Origin: Heliocidaris erythrogramma | Taxonomy: Eukaryota > Echinodermata > Echinoidea > Camarodonta > Echinometridae | Reading direction: 5' to 3' | Assembly: GCA_025617745.1 (NCBI GenBank) | Contig: CM046853.1 | Span: forward strand, 63,869,024-63,933,023 | Length of the DNA stretch: 64,000 nucleotides | Part shown: positions 12,300 to 24,466 of the stretch, one piece after another | How positions within the stretch are numbered: position 1 is the first letter of the stretch | How the letters are laid out: each line of letters opens with the position of its first letter | Program-made: the position numbers and the translations under genes | Notes under the pieces: model-generated | Told to the model about the DNA's origin: nothing | Seen by the model: only the letters and a program-made list of their open reading frames with translations | The model's database searches: none

Positions 12300-13030
12300 A
12301 TAGACAGTATTCTTTGCTCTTCAGACTGTACCAGCAGCTTTGTAAATCCTATCAAACAAAATTTGTAAATAAACATGCCATCATGAATAGACCTGTTTAC
12401 TAATTTTATGCATACTTCTTGAAGTTGCTCTTAACAACTCAAAAGCTTGCCAGAGGCTTGCCTGACATAGCAACAACTAATTTATGCAAAGTGGATTCCA
12501 TCTATAGAGATGCTATTATGCATAGCAGATGCACTAAATAGTTGGTAGCTAAGGATTCTGGAGAGAAACATGCATAAATTTAAATACACTTAGTAAACAG
12601 GCCTATTGGGTATAATTATATTATTTCTTTCAGACCAGCAAATTCTGTGCTTTTCCAAATATACACTGTACCAGCAGCTTTGTATGTAAATCCTATAAAA
12701 ATTTTGTCAATAACTGTGGCTATTCGCATGTAAATAAACATGCCATCATGAATTATATTACTTCTTTCAGACCAGCAAATTCTGTGCTTTTCCAAACACT
12801 GTACCAGCAACTTTGTAATGTAAATCCTATCAAACAACATTTTGTCAACATGAAGTGGCTATTCACATGTAAATACACATGCCAACGTGAATAGAGTATA
12901 TGATTTTACTTCTTTCCGACCAGTAAATTCTATGCTTTTCCAAATATTCATTGTATACCAGCAGCTTTGTAATGTAAATCATATCAAACAAAATTTTGTC
13001 AATATGAAGTGACTATTCACATGTTCATAC
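12300..13030. repeat. tandem repeat, about 130-155 bp unit
   Basis: Three diverged units start near 12625, 12757 and 12908, each with 'cagaccagcaaattctgtgc', 'accagcagctttgta' and 'aatcctatcaaac'. Partial units lie near 12310 and 13253. No function is visible. Confidence 0.7.
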
Positions 13031-13461
13031 ACATGCAAATGAATGGTGTACATGATTTAAAGGCATCTCATCTCAATTGTATGATGCTTTTGAACTCTTC
13101 ACTCTAGATGTATCTGAGCTGCTGTGAACCATTGATTGGGTCATGAGGATTCTTTTATAGTACCCTTGTGTCTATATTAGTTCAGGACTTTTCTGGTCTA
13201 TCCTCATGGGCTATTTATTGTTCACAATAGCATTTTATAAAAAAAATTTTTTACTTCTTTCCGACCAGTTAATTGTCTCTGTGACAATTCCCTGTTCAAA
13301 CAAACTGAAGTTTTGTGTATGGACAGGGGGCTTACTCAAAATAGAGAATTTCCTGCTTCAACTGGCCATTTGGGGAAATCAACAAAATAACAAAACAAAA
13401 ATTGTACTCTCAACTACTTCTCTTTTTCTTTCTCAAACAGATCCCAGAACTGCCTCTTAAA

Positions 13462-13950
13462 GGAAAGTCCACCGTGGCATTAACTTGATTTGAATAAAGG
13501 AAGAAAAATGAGAGAAACAAATTAGTGAAAGTGTGAGCAAAATCTGATAAGAAATAAGAAAGTTATGATTGTTTGAAGTTGTAATCAATCAAACATAAAT
13601 TGGCGAGCTCCTCTCCCATTTGCTCAGTACAGAAAATCTCATAAATATTCATTTTCTTAGTTTTGATGAAGGAATAGATTTTTTTCATGCAGGTTTTATG
13701 TAAAAGCATATGAGCAAGAATATTTTCTTTAGAGAAAATGGAAATAAATGATTTTTTCAGTACAGGGAAAATGGGAGAGGAGCTCGCTAGATACGTCATA
13801 GAGCTACCAATTTGTGTTTAAATGATTACAACTTCAAATATGTTTAACTTCTTATTTCTTATTGTATTTTACTCAAACCTTTACTGATCTGTTTCTTTAA
13901 CTGTTCTGCTTCTTTTAAAACCAACCTGTAATTCAGGGTGGACTTCCCCT
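13462..13950. mobile_element. foldback MITE, copy 2
   Basis: Second copy of the 11346 family, with the same arm order and the same terminal ggaaagtcc/ggacttcc inverted ends, somewhat shorter. Orientation is the same as copy 1. Confidence 0.75.
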
Positions 13951-16028
13951 TAAAGATTGCGTAAGCCCCATTCACTCGTACACAAAGTTTGTCCACAATC
14001 TGCGGTTGAGTATCCCTTTAAACTTCCCAGAAGTTGCCTGAAATCATTTCACAAAAACTTAAATTCCCAATCCTGAGGTAATTGGCCATTTCTATGATAA
14101 GACCAAATTCAAAGTATACTACAAGAACTGATTTTAACTAATGACTAGTCAAAAACACAATGAATATCTGTTTAAGAAAACAATATCCTTCCTCTGAAAA
14201 TGAAGATTTGAACGAATACACAGCACTGTATTTACCTCTATTAATACTTTAACGTTACATCATTCACACCCAAACAAAGATAAAGATATTGATTTATAAA
14301 TTCCTGTGTTCACTCTGTTAGAGCATGGCACAAAGATATTTATCTAACACTGGTAAACTGCAGTGTACCAAAACTTAAGGAAAGATTACACCTGCATGGT
14401 TTTAGATAGCACAATATATATTAATAATATGATTTGCTTTTTATAATACATGTAGGAAGATCTTAGTTGCTAAGTTGCTTTTAATGAGAAGTAAAGTAAA
14501 AAATAAAAAGGCCTAGAACAGTGATGGATCTTTGGGTCAGAATTGGTTATAGAAAAACAGTGGTGCATAAGCAAATACATGATTTCCATGGTAACAAGAG
14601 AGATAAATACTGCCATTTAATGAGAAAATCCTCCCACCTCACCAAGCAATCACGCAGGCACAAAAATCACAGTTTGCAATTAGACGAAGACTCAACCGAT
14701 GGGGAATTAAACAGCTATGACATTGACCCAGAATCATGACAAAAGAGGGTCTAGCCTTCCATTATTCTACAGTGAGGGATCAATACACTTGTACTCTGCG
14801 CTTCAAAATCAACAGTTACATCTCTGCTTTTGCCAAATGTTTTTAGAATGAAGACTGTGTCAACACCATCATTCATCATGATCTCCATGTTCAAGATCTT
14901 GAAATGTCAGCTCCTGTATTCAACCGTGAAACGGATAATTGACTCCTTTTGACGTTTGCCCTTATCATGGGATGGCAAGGACTGACTAAGTACTAATGAA
15001 AATCCCTTTCACTTGACATTAAAAACAACAATAGGGTCTTCAAAAGTATTTGGTTCATTGGTTGTGAACTTAGCAAACAGTGATACCATACATGTAGCTG
15101 ACATTTAACATTAACACAGCAGTTAATTCATGTTAATTTAAATCATTCATCTTTGATCTTCCTACATATTGGTTATCTTCCTTTGATGCATGTTATAATT
15201 TTCAGAAAATACATTACTAAATTCCATTTTTAATTTTTTTTTTATTTATTTTCTTTTCAACCCTAGCATATTTCTCTTTTATCCAACCTGAAGTACAGTT
15301 GAAAGATTTATTTCAAATTCTTTTAAATGCATGCAAAACAATGTAATGTTTTTATACAAGGGTTGCTTTTGCACTGACAACCATCATACATGTACATGTA
15401 CGAATATTATATTGAAAATAATAATTACGTAAAATTACTTCCTGCATCAAATGAAATACTATCTTTAATTTTCTTTATAAAAGCAGATTATATAATTAGA
15501 TATACATAATTAGGGCTCACTCAAATATTAAGCGTTAAACGGCTTTAAAAAAAAAAAAGTGGGGGATTTTAAGGTTACTGCGCTTCATGCGTCTGTATCT
15601 AATAACATACGTGATGTAAGTGTACGCGTCACGGTATGCATAGGACCTTTGTTACATCATTGCCATTCATTTAATACACAAAAATCTGCCACGTTTTTTT
15701 TGCAGCGGTTCGCCACTTCACATGATAGCGAGCCTATTTAAGGCTGCATACATATTTTCATTTACAATTTTTTTCTCTCTCCTTCCATTCATCAAAACTC
15801 CTCTCTTCTTTCATTTTTTACTCACTCCCAGCTTTTTCCTGTCAGTAAATTTCCAGTCCTTTCTGATTTTTCTCTGCTCTTCCCACTGTCCTCCTCTTCT
15901 CACTTTCATTCCTTCTTTCTTTCTCTTTATCTCTCTTTCGCCCCATGCTCTTCCTCTTCTATTGGCTGTGTAGAAATTAATATCTCCTTCCCTCCCACTT
16001 CTCTCTCTCTACTATCTTTCCCCAATCT
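13951..16028. other. intergenic or intron, nothing firm
   Basis: AT-rich DNA. A 72-residue plus-strand frame (14521-14739) ends in an acidic tail but has no recognised domain and no splice support, so it is not called. Further exons of the MFSD4-like gene would be expected in this direction, but I could not identify any. Confidence 0.4.
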
Positions 16029-16176
16029 GGGCCCTATTTTATAAAACTTTTTATCAACAACAAGTTATGATAATTGTTATAAGCTACTGAAATCACTGAA
16101 TTTGATTGCCCGAGAGCAAATTTGTCATAGATTTGTAGCAGTTGTTACTGATAACAAGTTTCATGAAACAGGGCCC
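16029..16176. mobile_element. palindromic MITE, family 'gggccctg', copy a
   Basis: A ~148-bp foldback beginning gggccctatttTataaaac and ending with the complement. The core contains 'gagagcaaatttgtcata'. Four relatives occur at 38098, 47836, 48999 and 54049. Confidence 0.75.
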
Positions 16177-16755
16177 TGGTAGATTAACACTTTTGCAATA
16201 GAGTACTATATGCCATTGATTAATCTTGTATTCTATAGAATCAGTGAATAATATGAACTGTCATTCTTTTGCTACAAACCAGAAGGGTGTTGACTTAATT
16301 TGAGGATATATTATTGCTCTACTCATTTTATGATAATAATGATGTAAATTCTGCTTTTACCAGAAAAGCGTATTATTACATGTACACATATGTCTATTGT
16401 CTAACTCTTGTGTAATGACAGTTTAATGTTTTTGGTTTTTTTAATGACAAGGGAAATACTCCTTCAAACTTTTTTAAATTTAAATTGGGACAATTTTTGC
16501 TCTAAACCCTATTAACCTCCTTCAAATGGTTTACATTGTAAATCTACTTTATCTTTTTCCAGTCCAAAAACCCCCCCAAAACATGAAAAATACAATAATC
16601 AGAAGAAAACATTCCAACACCAACTGAACACACATTGGTATTAAATATCATTATAAATTGTTTCAAGGTTAATTTTGGACTATCTTTCTTTCATTATCAT
16701 GGTCCACACACAAGAAGCTCTTAAGAAACTAAACTTTCAAATACTTTAAACTCAC

Positions 16756-17081
16756 CTGTCTACAAGAAATCCACCTGCCATCGAGCCCAAGAGGATACTA
16801 AGAGCTTGAGCAAAAAAGGCCCAACTCATCTCGATCAGGGTGCTTCCAGTCTGGCATCCTAGGTCTTCCAACGTTGGACCTAGCAAGGCGACACACATGC
16901 CAAAACTTCCAAAAACACTGCAGTATGTAATTGTACTGAGAAGATTGGCTTTAAAGAGAGATTTGGCAGTGTGCTTGACTTCTTTATCTTCACCTTTCCT
17001 TCTTTCATTTTCAACATCGCTCCATCCATCTTGATAATTTGTCCGTTCATTATTGGAGTTAAAGTCTTCCTGACTAGCCAT
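16756..17081 (-). CDS. MFSD4-like major facilitator transporter, first coding exon
   Basis: The ATG at 17081 opens 108 codons plus two bases, then a GTGAG donor at 16755. Residues 1-40 are polar and acidic. They are followed by a first membrane segment with SVFGSFGMCVALLGPTL and then LEDLGCQTGS, ISW-like MSWAFFAQ and GSMAGGFLVDR, the conserved N-terminal pattern of MFSD4A/MFSD4B-type transporters (putative sugar transporters). In that family it would form the first two transmembrane helices. The start is supported by the loss of homology upstream and by the absence of a good acceptor. Downstream exons should lie at lower coordinates but were not found; they may be short, far away or lost. Family assignment is good; the substrate is unknown. 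Confidence 0.75.
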
Positions 17082-17930
17082 GGTGCTATAAATTTGCAGA
17101 AAATTGGCAAATGAAAGAGGAAAATCAAAGCTAAATGGGCCTAGATCGTCCCACGGAGCGAGAGGGAAGGAAGCGGGCTACGCGCCAAGCGGCGGTCCTG
17201 CCGAACGAACAGGGTGCGAAAAAGTAAGCAGAGCTGATGTGCCGTCAGGAACTTCCAGAGCCCGGAAATAAAATAAAGTAGCGAAGGGTACCCCTCGAAA
17301 TGTGAGAGAAGATTCTTCTTGTGAATGCTCCATGCATTGACTGGTGAAAGTCAGGATTGAAAAAAAGAAATGATGGTAAGCTTTGAACCAGTACGGTGGG
17401 TCAACAGCTTGTAGCTGTACTTGACTTTTAATAATCCACAAGACCCGACGCGTTACTCGTCAACCATCGGCAGTAGTTGGGCGATTACCACTGCACTATA
17501 CCCGGTCGGGCGGTATATACGGTCCGCCTCTCTCTATCTCCGCTATAATAGGGTATGATACTGATAGTCTACGGCTCCTGATATATTTTATCTTAACGCT
17601 CTAGTTCCTAACAAAAACAAAAACAAAACAAGATTAGTCAGTGTGGATTTATATTAAATTGTGATTGCAAAATTAAAGGATAAGTAAGTAAACATACGGT
17701 TAAATGATATGTTGTCAAATTTATTCTTAGTTATCATGTATCGTGGTATGAATAAAGTTCGATTATATAGACTAACTTGTGATTGCCAAACTTCGCTGAG
17801 TTGGAGCTGTATGCAGCGCGGCGCCATCGCCCACCGCACTGTCTGAATGGACGATTTTCGGATTTTGTACCTTTGGATTTGTAAAAGTGAAAGGTATTTT
17901 AGACAAATGTTGGATGTCTAACATATGGTC
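17082..17930. other. 5' flank of the MFSD4-like exon
   Basis: Holds the presumed 5' UTR and promoter, with no clear TATA or other motif I can defend. Around 17755-17860 there is a segment (gttcgattatatagactaa, ggcgccatcgccca) that recurs near 20340 and 20581, so it is partly repeat-derived. A tRNA-like stretch near 17450-17510 lacks a proper B box. Confidence 0.4.
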
Positions 17931-18885
17931 CAGGCCCGTAGCCAGGGTTTCTAAAGGGGTGGGTCGTTTTTGGCAAAAGTGGACCTTTTTGTCGTAATCA
18001 ATACGGACCTGCCGAAGGCAGGTCCTTGCTAGGGGGGTCCGGGGGCATGCTCCCCCCGGAAAATTTTAAAATCTAGATGCTTTCTGCTGCAATTTAAGGA
18101 CTCCCGAGGGGAAATTTAGGGGTTGTGAATGATGATTTTGAACACACATTTTTGAAGTCGCAGAAACAAAATATTTATTAGAGTGTGTGTTACATTCACT
18201 TGTAACAGCTAGACCACTAGCAGATAGACCACAGTGACAGCATTTTGAGCAGCCACAACTTGGTGTGATGCTCAACTGCGTTCTGCTTCAGCAGTACCAG
18301 TACGGTAGTCTAGTGCATCGAGCCATCACCGTTAGACCAACCGGTTAACGGTGTCAAGAAGCCTGGACATTTGGACGGATTAGATACAACTGCAGTGTTG
18401 CCAACTCTACGTATTTATACGTAGAATACGTATTTTGAGAGTCAACTACGTTCTACGTACTCATTAATCAATAATGGGTTACTTATACGTATTTCCAAGA
18501 GGTGTTATTGTGTTGGCAATTTTTCCTTAAAAAATGGCCCTATTAAAACGCACCAAATAGCATCAAAATTTCAAAATTTTCCTGGGGGAAGAGGACCCCC
18601 AGAACACCGTGACGACAGGGAATCACCCCCCCCCCCTCCCGTGCTCTCCCCGCGCTGCCGCTCCGCCGCTCCGGAGCTATGGCCACCTCTTTTTAAAATC
18701 TTATTACTTGGCAACACTGCAACTCACTACACCAGCTTTGATGCTGTACAACTGACAGCGTGTGGGTAATTCTGGTAACAAAGATTAAAGGTGTTTGCGT
18801 GTTTTTTTTCATGAGAAAGCGGACCTTAGCCCAAGAAGGGGGGGGGGCGTCCGACCCCTTCGACCCCCCTCTGGCTACGGGCCTG
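17931..18885. mobile_element. non-autonomous DNA transposon with 'caggcccgtagccagg' TIRs
   Basis: The left end caggcccgtagccaggg is matched by ctggctacgggcctg at the right end. TIRs of this 'CAG..CGTAGCCAGG' type are common on hAT elements, but I see no clean 8-bp target duplication. There is no transposase frame. It contains G/C homopolymers. Confidence 0.55.
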
Positions 18886-19010
18886 TGGTGTGATCAAAAT
18901 ATTACTGTAGATGTCAGTTGGGTCAAATCATCAACTGGTCTTAGATTGGATGGTATAGCAAAGCAGAATTGGCGTGAGGAAGTGAATAGAAATCGTTTAT
19001 ATTAAAACAG

Positions 19011-19229
19011 TAAACTTTTGATCTCAACACACGGAAAATTTACCTCGAAATTTTTGGCTATCCACTGCAGCTTTATCAACGATGTGACCCGATTTGACCT
19101 GAGTGACGTAACGATCGATGATCGGGTCATGGACATTCGGAAGCTTGTAGCGGCCTCCGTTGATAAAGGCTGCAGTGGTTAGCCGAAAATTTCGAGGAAA
19201 ATTTTCCGTGTGTTGAGATCAAAAGTTTA
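19011..19229. mobile_element. palindromic MITE, about 219 bp
   Basis: The arms (taaacttttgatctcaacac inward and its complement) match almost perfectly for about 75 bp, including 'ccactgcag' and 'tttatcaacg'. The spacer carries 'tgagtgacgtaacgatcg'. Non-coding. Confidence 0.8.
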
Positions 19230-19256
19230 ATTTTTTAATATCTTACACCAACACAG

Positions 19257-19840
19257 ATGAACTTTCATGATAGAAATCGTGTATGTACCAATTATAGAAT
19301 ATGTAAGCATGAATGTGTTTTTGAAAGTTATTTGTTAAAATTAGATTTTGTAGCTAGGACTTCTCTAATTCTCTTTGTAAGTTTCGTTGTGGAATTCATA
19401 AGTTACCTATATCTAATGGTCGCTATTTACCTGACCATGCAGGCCCTACAATCTTGTACTTTATGTGACACGCAGGAGCAAGGATATGAATTTAATTATT
19501 TGTTCAAATGTCCTGCTTTTGATATGTCTCGGAAAGTTTTTATCAACTCATATTTTAGTAAACGACCTAATGTTCAAAAAATGTATAAGTTGTTTAACAC
19601 AAAGAATAGCAAAGAACTGAAGAAACTTTCGCGGTTTTGTAAAATCATTATGTCTAGGTTTTAATATTTCTGTAGTGAAAGAAAAGTAGTAGATATGTTT
19701 CATTTTTGTGTATATTTATCAAGCTGCCATTGCATGTGAATCTGTCTTTAATGTTATGTAGTTGAATAATGGTACTGTATATACACTTATATAGCCTTAT
19801 TATGTTTATACATATATTTATATATATATGTATACATACA

Positions 19841-19890
<50 letters not shown>

Positions 19891-19902
19891 TGTATATATA
19901 TG

Positions 19903-19968
<66 letters not shown>

Positions 19969-20137
19969 TATCTTCTCTTCTTCTTTTCCCCATATTTTTT
20001 TCTCTCTTTTTGTTACACGTGTTTATGCCAAATATTGCCTTATACACCTTGTTTGAAAATGATTTTGTTTCTTCCATGCCCCCATGAGGGGCCGTTCAAG
20101 AAATAAAATATCATTGTCATTGTCATTGTCATTGTCA
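19257..20137 (+). pseudogene. 3' end of a non-LTR retrotransposon (LINE relic)
   Basis: The frame at about 19440-19664 encodes the cysteine-rich C-terminus typical of LINE RT proteins (CTLC, then YLFKCPAF, then RPNVQK, LF, ending at a stop). The upstream part of the domain (KLPISNGRYLP) is in another frame, so it is broken. The 3' UTR includes a TA microsatellite and ends 'aataaaatatcattg' with a (tcattg)n tail to about 20137, as expected of a 5'-truncated LINE insertion. Confidence 0.65.
19805..19971. repeat. TA/TG-type microsatellite
   Basis: Long (ta)n with scattered tg steps. Open frames on both strands across it (Ile/Tyr repeats) are artefacts. Confidence 0.95.
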
Positions 20138-20580
20138 GCTGATGTGTCTGATCCGACGTTACAATAGATGTATGAAAAATTTCCCATTTCCTAAGGTGGT
20201 ATATTAATGTGCCTCGCTCTTCAGCTAATGTTCTTTCCTCTCGTTCATTTCCCAGCATTCTTTGTTTAATTTCTTGAAGAGTTGGGGGTTTCTTTTTACT
20301 TACGTTTCTTTATACTTCATCATAATATACTAAATTGGTACTAACAAAGTTCGATTCCATAGACTAATTTGTGATCACTTAATTAGCTTCGAGTTGGTGT
20401 TAGGGTCCCTTTATAGATGGCTACAACATCATGGAACGTCCTATTTCTCTGAAACAATATGCTGTTCCAATTATTTCTATTTAGAACACTCATGTGCTCA
20501 TCGGAATTGAATAGAAATGTGACGTAATAGTGGAAACAAAATGAAACAAATCCTGGGTTGGTGTAATAAATGGACTCTAG

Positions 20581-20930
20581 TTGGCGCTGTATAGCACGGC
20601 GCCATCGCCCACTCGCTCAATATGGACTTGTTTGTGAGGTCGTCAAAAACATTATAACCTTTGAATTATTGTGTCTGATCAGACATTACAATACTGAACA
20701 TTGAATCTGTTAATGTGGCATCTCAGAACTACCTGCAACTTTCATTTGGTTTAGATTGGCGCTGTATAGCACGGCGCCATCGCCCACTCGCTCAATATGG
20801 ACTTGTTTGTGAGGTCGTCAAAAACATTATAACCTTTGAATTATTGTGTCTGATCAGACATTACAATACTGAACATTGAATCTGTTAATGTGGCATCTCA
20901 GAACTACCTGCAACTTTCATTTGGTTTAGA
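20581..20930. repeat. 175-bp perfect tandem duplication
   Basis: Positions 20581-20755 and 20756-20930 are identical by eye. The unit starts ttggcgctgtatagcacggc and includes 'ctgatcagacatt'. A diverged relative lies near 17800. Identity implies a very recent duplication or an assembly effect. Confidence 0.9.
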
Positions 20931-22210
20931 TTAAGCGTTTCATCCAGTATTTGACTGTGTCAGTTATCTTCGCAGGCGTCAGGGCAGGATTTTTCAATAG
21001 GGGGGCACAGGGGTGTTGATCCGTATTCATGATAGGGATTATGGCACCCGGGGCCAAAAATGAAGTCCCCCCCCCCCCCCCCCCCCCCCCCTCCGAGTGC
21101 CCAAACTTATCTATGTCAGCGAAGGAGCAAAGCGACCGAGCGGCAAATTTTTTAATTTTTAACCCTAAAAAACGCAATTTCTTGTGCATTTTATCCAGGA
21201 AATTTAGCAATAGTTGACCACCGCAATTGAGCGGTAGAGGTTTTCTATTCACTCACTTCTACAATCGGGAGCAAAGCTAACGAAAACCATGAAAGGCTTG
21301 AGAAAGAGTCGAGAAATTCAGCAAGGCTATACCTGAAGTTGAGATTTCTTTCATAAGTTGAACCTTTGCAAATGCTCTTTTATTATAACATGGGGGGGGG
21401 GGCGCAATATTTAGCAGGCGTCATTATGAAACATATTTATGATATAGCGAGCAAAGCAATTACATCTTTATTTTTTCAATTTTTGAACCATTTAAGCTAT
21501 ATAGGAACTATATAGGCCTAGTGGGGGCGCGAAACTACGAGATCCTGAAAGATAATAATTATGCGAGGGAGCAAAGCGACCGAGCTTTTGAAAATTTTCA
21601 CATTTCAAACCTTCAAAAACTAGATTTCTAGTGCATTAACCCTGCGGATTTTGGGGTGCGTAATCCGTATAAAGATTACGATTTTTCTTTCTGCCCCCTC
21701 CCGTAGATATGCCACTGAGCGAAGGGACTGAGTGGGGGAGGGTATGGGAGTATCCCCCTCCCACACCAGGGACTTTTTCGAAAATCTGTCTATAAAACTT
21801 CCATTTTAGAGCATCCCAAAATGTTTTTTTAATGAATAAAAGGAATGCACGGATCTACGCCAATGGACGGAACCCCTCAATAATAATGACAATGCGAATT
21901 TTCTTCCGTTTTATTTTCGGATTGAAATTATGGCATTTCTTATTTCCTTACTTCTAATAATCAAAGATTGTGATGGTATTCCAAGGTCAAACATAATAAG
22001 TTTGGATAATTATTAGTTTTAAGTTAATGTATCATAATTATATTGGGGGATGATAATACAGGCCACCCCCCCCCCCCCCCGGGATCGACACCCTTGGGGG
22101 GTCAGACGTGAAGGATCCAACCGCATAGCCAGGATTTCATTTTAAGGGGCGGTTGTAAGCACGCGAAGAGTGCGAAATTGGTGATGAGCACGCAAAGCTC
22201 CCCATGGGGT
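20931..22210. other. composite repeat region with C runs
   Basis: Contains C/G homopolymers (for example about 21067-21090 and 22065-22080) and scattered 'gagcaaagcgaccgagc' motifs (21126, 21567). It looks transposon-derived and I see no gene. Confidence 0.5.
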
Positions 22211-23010
22211 GGGTGCAGGGAGGGGGAAGTTTCCCCCCTCCCGCGCGAAGCGCGAAAGCTCTGACGTTTTATAGCAAATTTGAGAGAAAGTTAACGGCTC
22301 GTAGCACCTTTTTTTTAGGCGGAAAGTTATTTCGAGGTCCGGACTGCTTTTCAGTTATTTGGACGTAATACTGCACTGTAACAGGGATGGGTGCAGGGAG
22401 GGAGGAGTTTCCCCCTTCCCGCGCGAAGCGAGAAAGTTCTGACGTTTTAGCAAATTTGAGAGAAAGATAAACGGCTAGCAAACAATTTTTTTTAGGCGGA
22501 AAGTTATAGTTCGACGCCCTTACTGCTTTTCAGTTACTTGGACGCAATGCTGCACTGTATGTAACAGGGGTGGGTGCAGGAAGTGGGGAGTTTCCCCCCT
22601 TCCGCGCGAAGCGCGAAAGCTCTGACGTTTTAGCAACTTTGAGAGAAAGACAAAGGCTTGTAGAAAACAAACTTTTAGGCGGAAAGTTATAGTTCGACGC
22701 CCCGACTGCTTTTCAATTACTTGGACGCAATGCTGCACTGTATGTAACAGGGGTGGGTGCAGGGAGGGGGAAAGCTCTGACGTTTTAGCAAATTTGAGAG
22801 AAAGAAAACGGCTAGTAGCAAAACATTTTTTTTAGCCGGAAAGTTATAGTTCGACGCCTGGACTGCTTTATTATGTGGACTCAACATTTCACTGTGTGTA
22901 ACAGTGGGTGCAGGGAGAAGAGAGTTATTTCCCCCTTCCCGCGCGAAGCGCGAAAGCTCTGACGTTTTAGCAAATCTTAAGAGAAAGATAACGGCTTGTA
23001 TAGCGCCTTT
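22211..23010. repeat. tandem array, about 155-185 bp unit, five copies
   Basis: Each unit has 'gggtgcaggga', 'cccgcgcgaagcgcgaaagc', 'tctgacgttttagcaaat', 'gagagaaag' and 'ggcggaaagttat'. Copies start near 22211, 22389, 22573, 22757 and 22910. The gcgcgaagcgcg core is palindromic. Confidence 0.8.
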
Positions 23011-23459
23011 TTAGGCCTTTTTTCTCTCACTTCCCCCGCTTTTTCGCTGTCGCTTTTTTTTTTTTTTTTTTTTTTAGTGGCTGAATAGGGGGGGGGGGCA
23101 TGGCCCCCTTGTGCCCCCCCTGTCTACGCCAGTTATCTTGATAGTATCCCGAATACTTTGGATTGATATTTTGTCATATCGCCTCAAAATGATAAAAGTA
23201 CACTTAAACGAGTTCAAAATCGTTAATAACTGCCAAAAGACTAAATCACTCAGATAATAGTTGAGCATTTCATTAACATGTTTGGGGGGGGGGGGGTTTT
23301 CATCTTTTCCAATTTTTATTGCTTTTCATGATCTACATAACAAAAACAACAAAATCAAATTACATTCAAACAAACTAATCAATGACTGACATATAAAAAA
23401 ACATAAACAATCTTGCAACAACAAAAACAACAAAACAATTTAAAGGTGGATAACAACTT

Positions 23460-23760
23460 TACTACTAGGACCGTCTACAATAGATGTTCAATAGGGGACC
23501 ACTTTCTATAATGAAGGTGTTCTTTATTCTTTCCTTTTTCAATAATTAATTCTGTATATTTGATGTTTCGAATAAAAGCAATAATACCACCTAGATTGAC
23601 TACCAAGTTTTTACATTTCTGATTATCTTTTATATATAACAATACTAGATGGTTCAACAACATCCTCTGAGGTCCTTGCCAGTCTTTTATGAATCCCAAG
23701 ATTATTCTTCTCTGAGTAAAATCCTCAAACGAAGCACGGAAACATCATCTTAAAGGGAAA
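23460..23760 (-). pseudogene. LINE reverse transcriptase C-terminal fragment
   Basis: On the minus strand a frame reads RRIILGFIKDWQ, GPQRMLLNHLVLLYIK and ends KWSPIEHLL then stop. This resembles the region after the RT core of some non-LTR elements (the N-H-L-L..LY segment). No upstream RT core was found in frame. A relic is likely, but the family is uncertain. Confidence 0.45.
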
Positions 23761-24466
23761 TCGTTTCATGTTTAATTTTAGTCTACTGGACAGTTTCAGT
23801 GTTTACTGGATGGTTGGAATTGGATCGAGATTGAATAGTAATATACAATTTTGCTATATTTTCAAAGCAAATATTTTCTTCCTATAGATATTTATACAAA
23901 AGAAATATTAATGAATCTATCAATGTCTAAATATATTCATTGAACCCATTTGGTATAATACCGCTTGTCAGCCTGAGTTTTCATGGGTTATCCTGTCCAG
24001 GTATATTCATTTCAATATTAATTCCATTAAACAAACAAAAGAAAAATAATATTTTATTGATTTTTGTCACACTTGTAAAAGTATTAACTTTGATGCATCA
24101 AATGAAACGAAACCAAATCAAGCCTATTGGAAATTCATTTTTAGTCCATTTTATCCAGGTTTTAAATTATTATTAAATATACCACATTAACATGATTATC
24201 ATTTCATTCTGTATTTTAAAAATGCAAATCCTTTTGTAGATTTTTGATAAGGTTTTTTTTAAAAGGTAGGGTGCCTACTATCCTAAATGTACTGGATTTT
24301 GATGCTTATTAATACATCAAAGGAATTGTAGAAAGCAAGACGACGGAGTGAATTATTTCTCTCAAAGATTAGTTTTGTTTGTATTCATGGACTTTATTTT
24401 ATTTCTAGTAAGTTTCGTAAACGCATTTATAACAAAAAAGATAAGGCGAACAAAAATCAAATTTTT

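Noticed and set aside
14521-14739. 72-residue frame with basic then acidic composition
   Set aside because: No domain, no splice signals of note and no neighbour support.
17440-17515. tRNA-like sequence on the minus strand
   Set aside because: Box A is passable but the B box is wrong and the arms do not pair convincingly.
19769-20106. Ile/Tyr-rich frames on both strands
   Set aside because: They are produced by the TA microsatellite.
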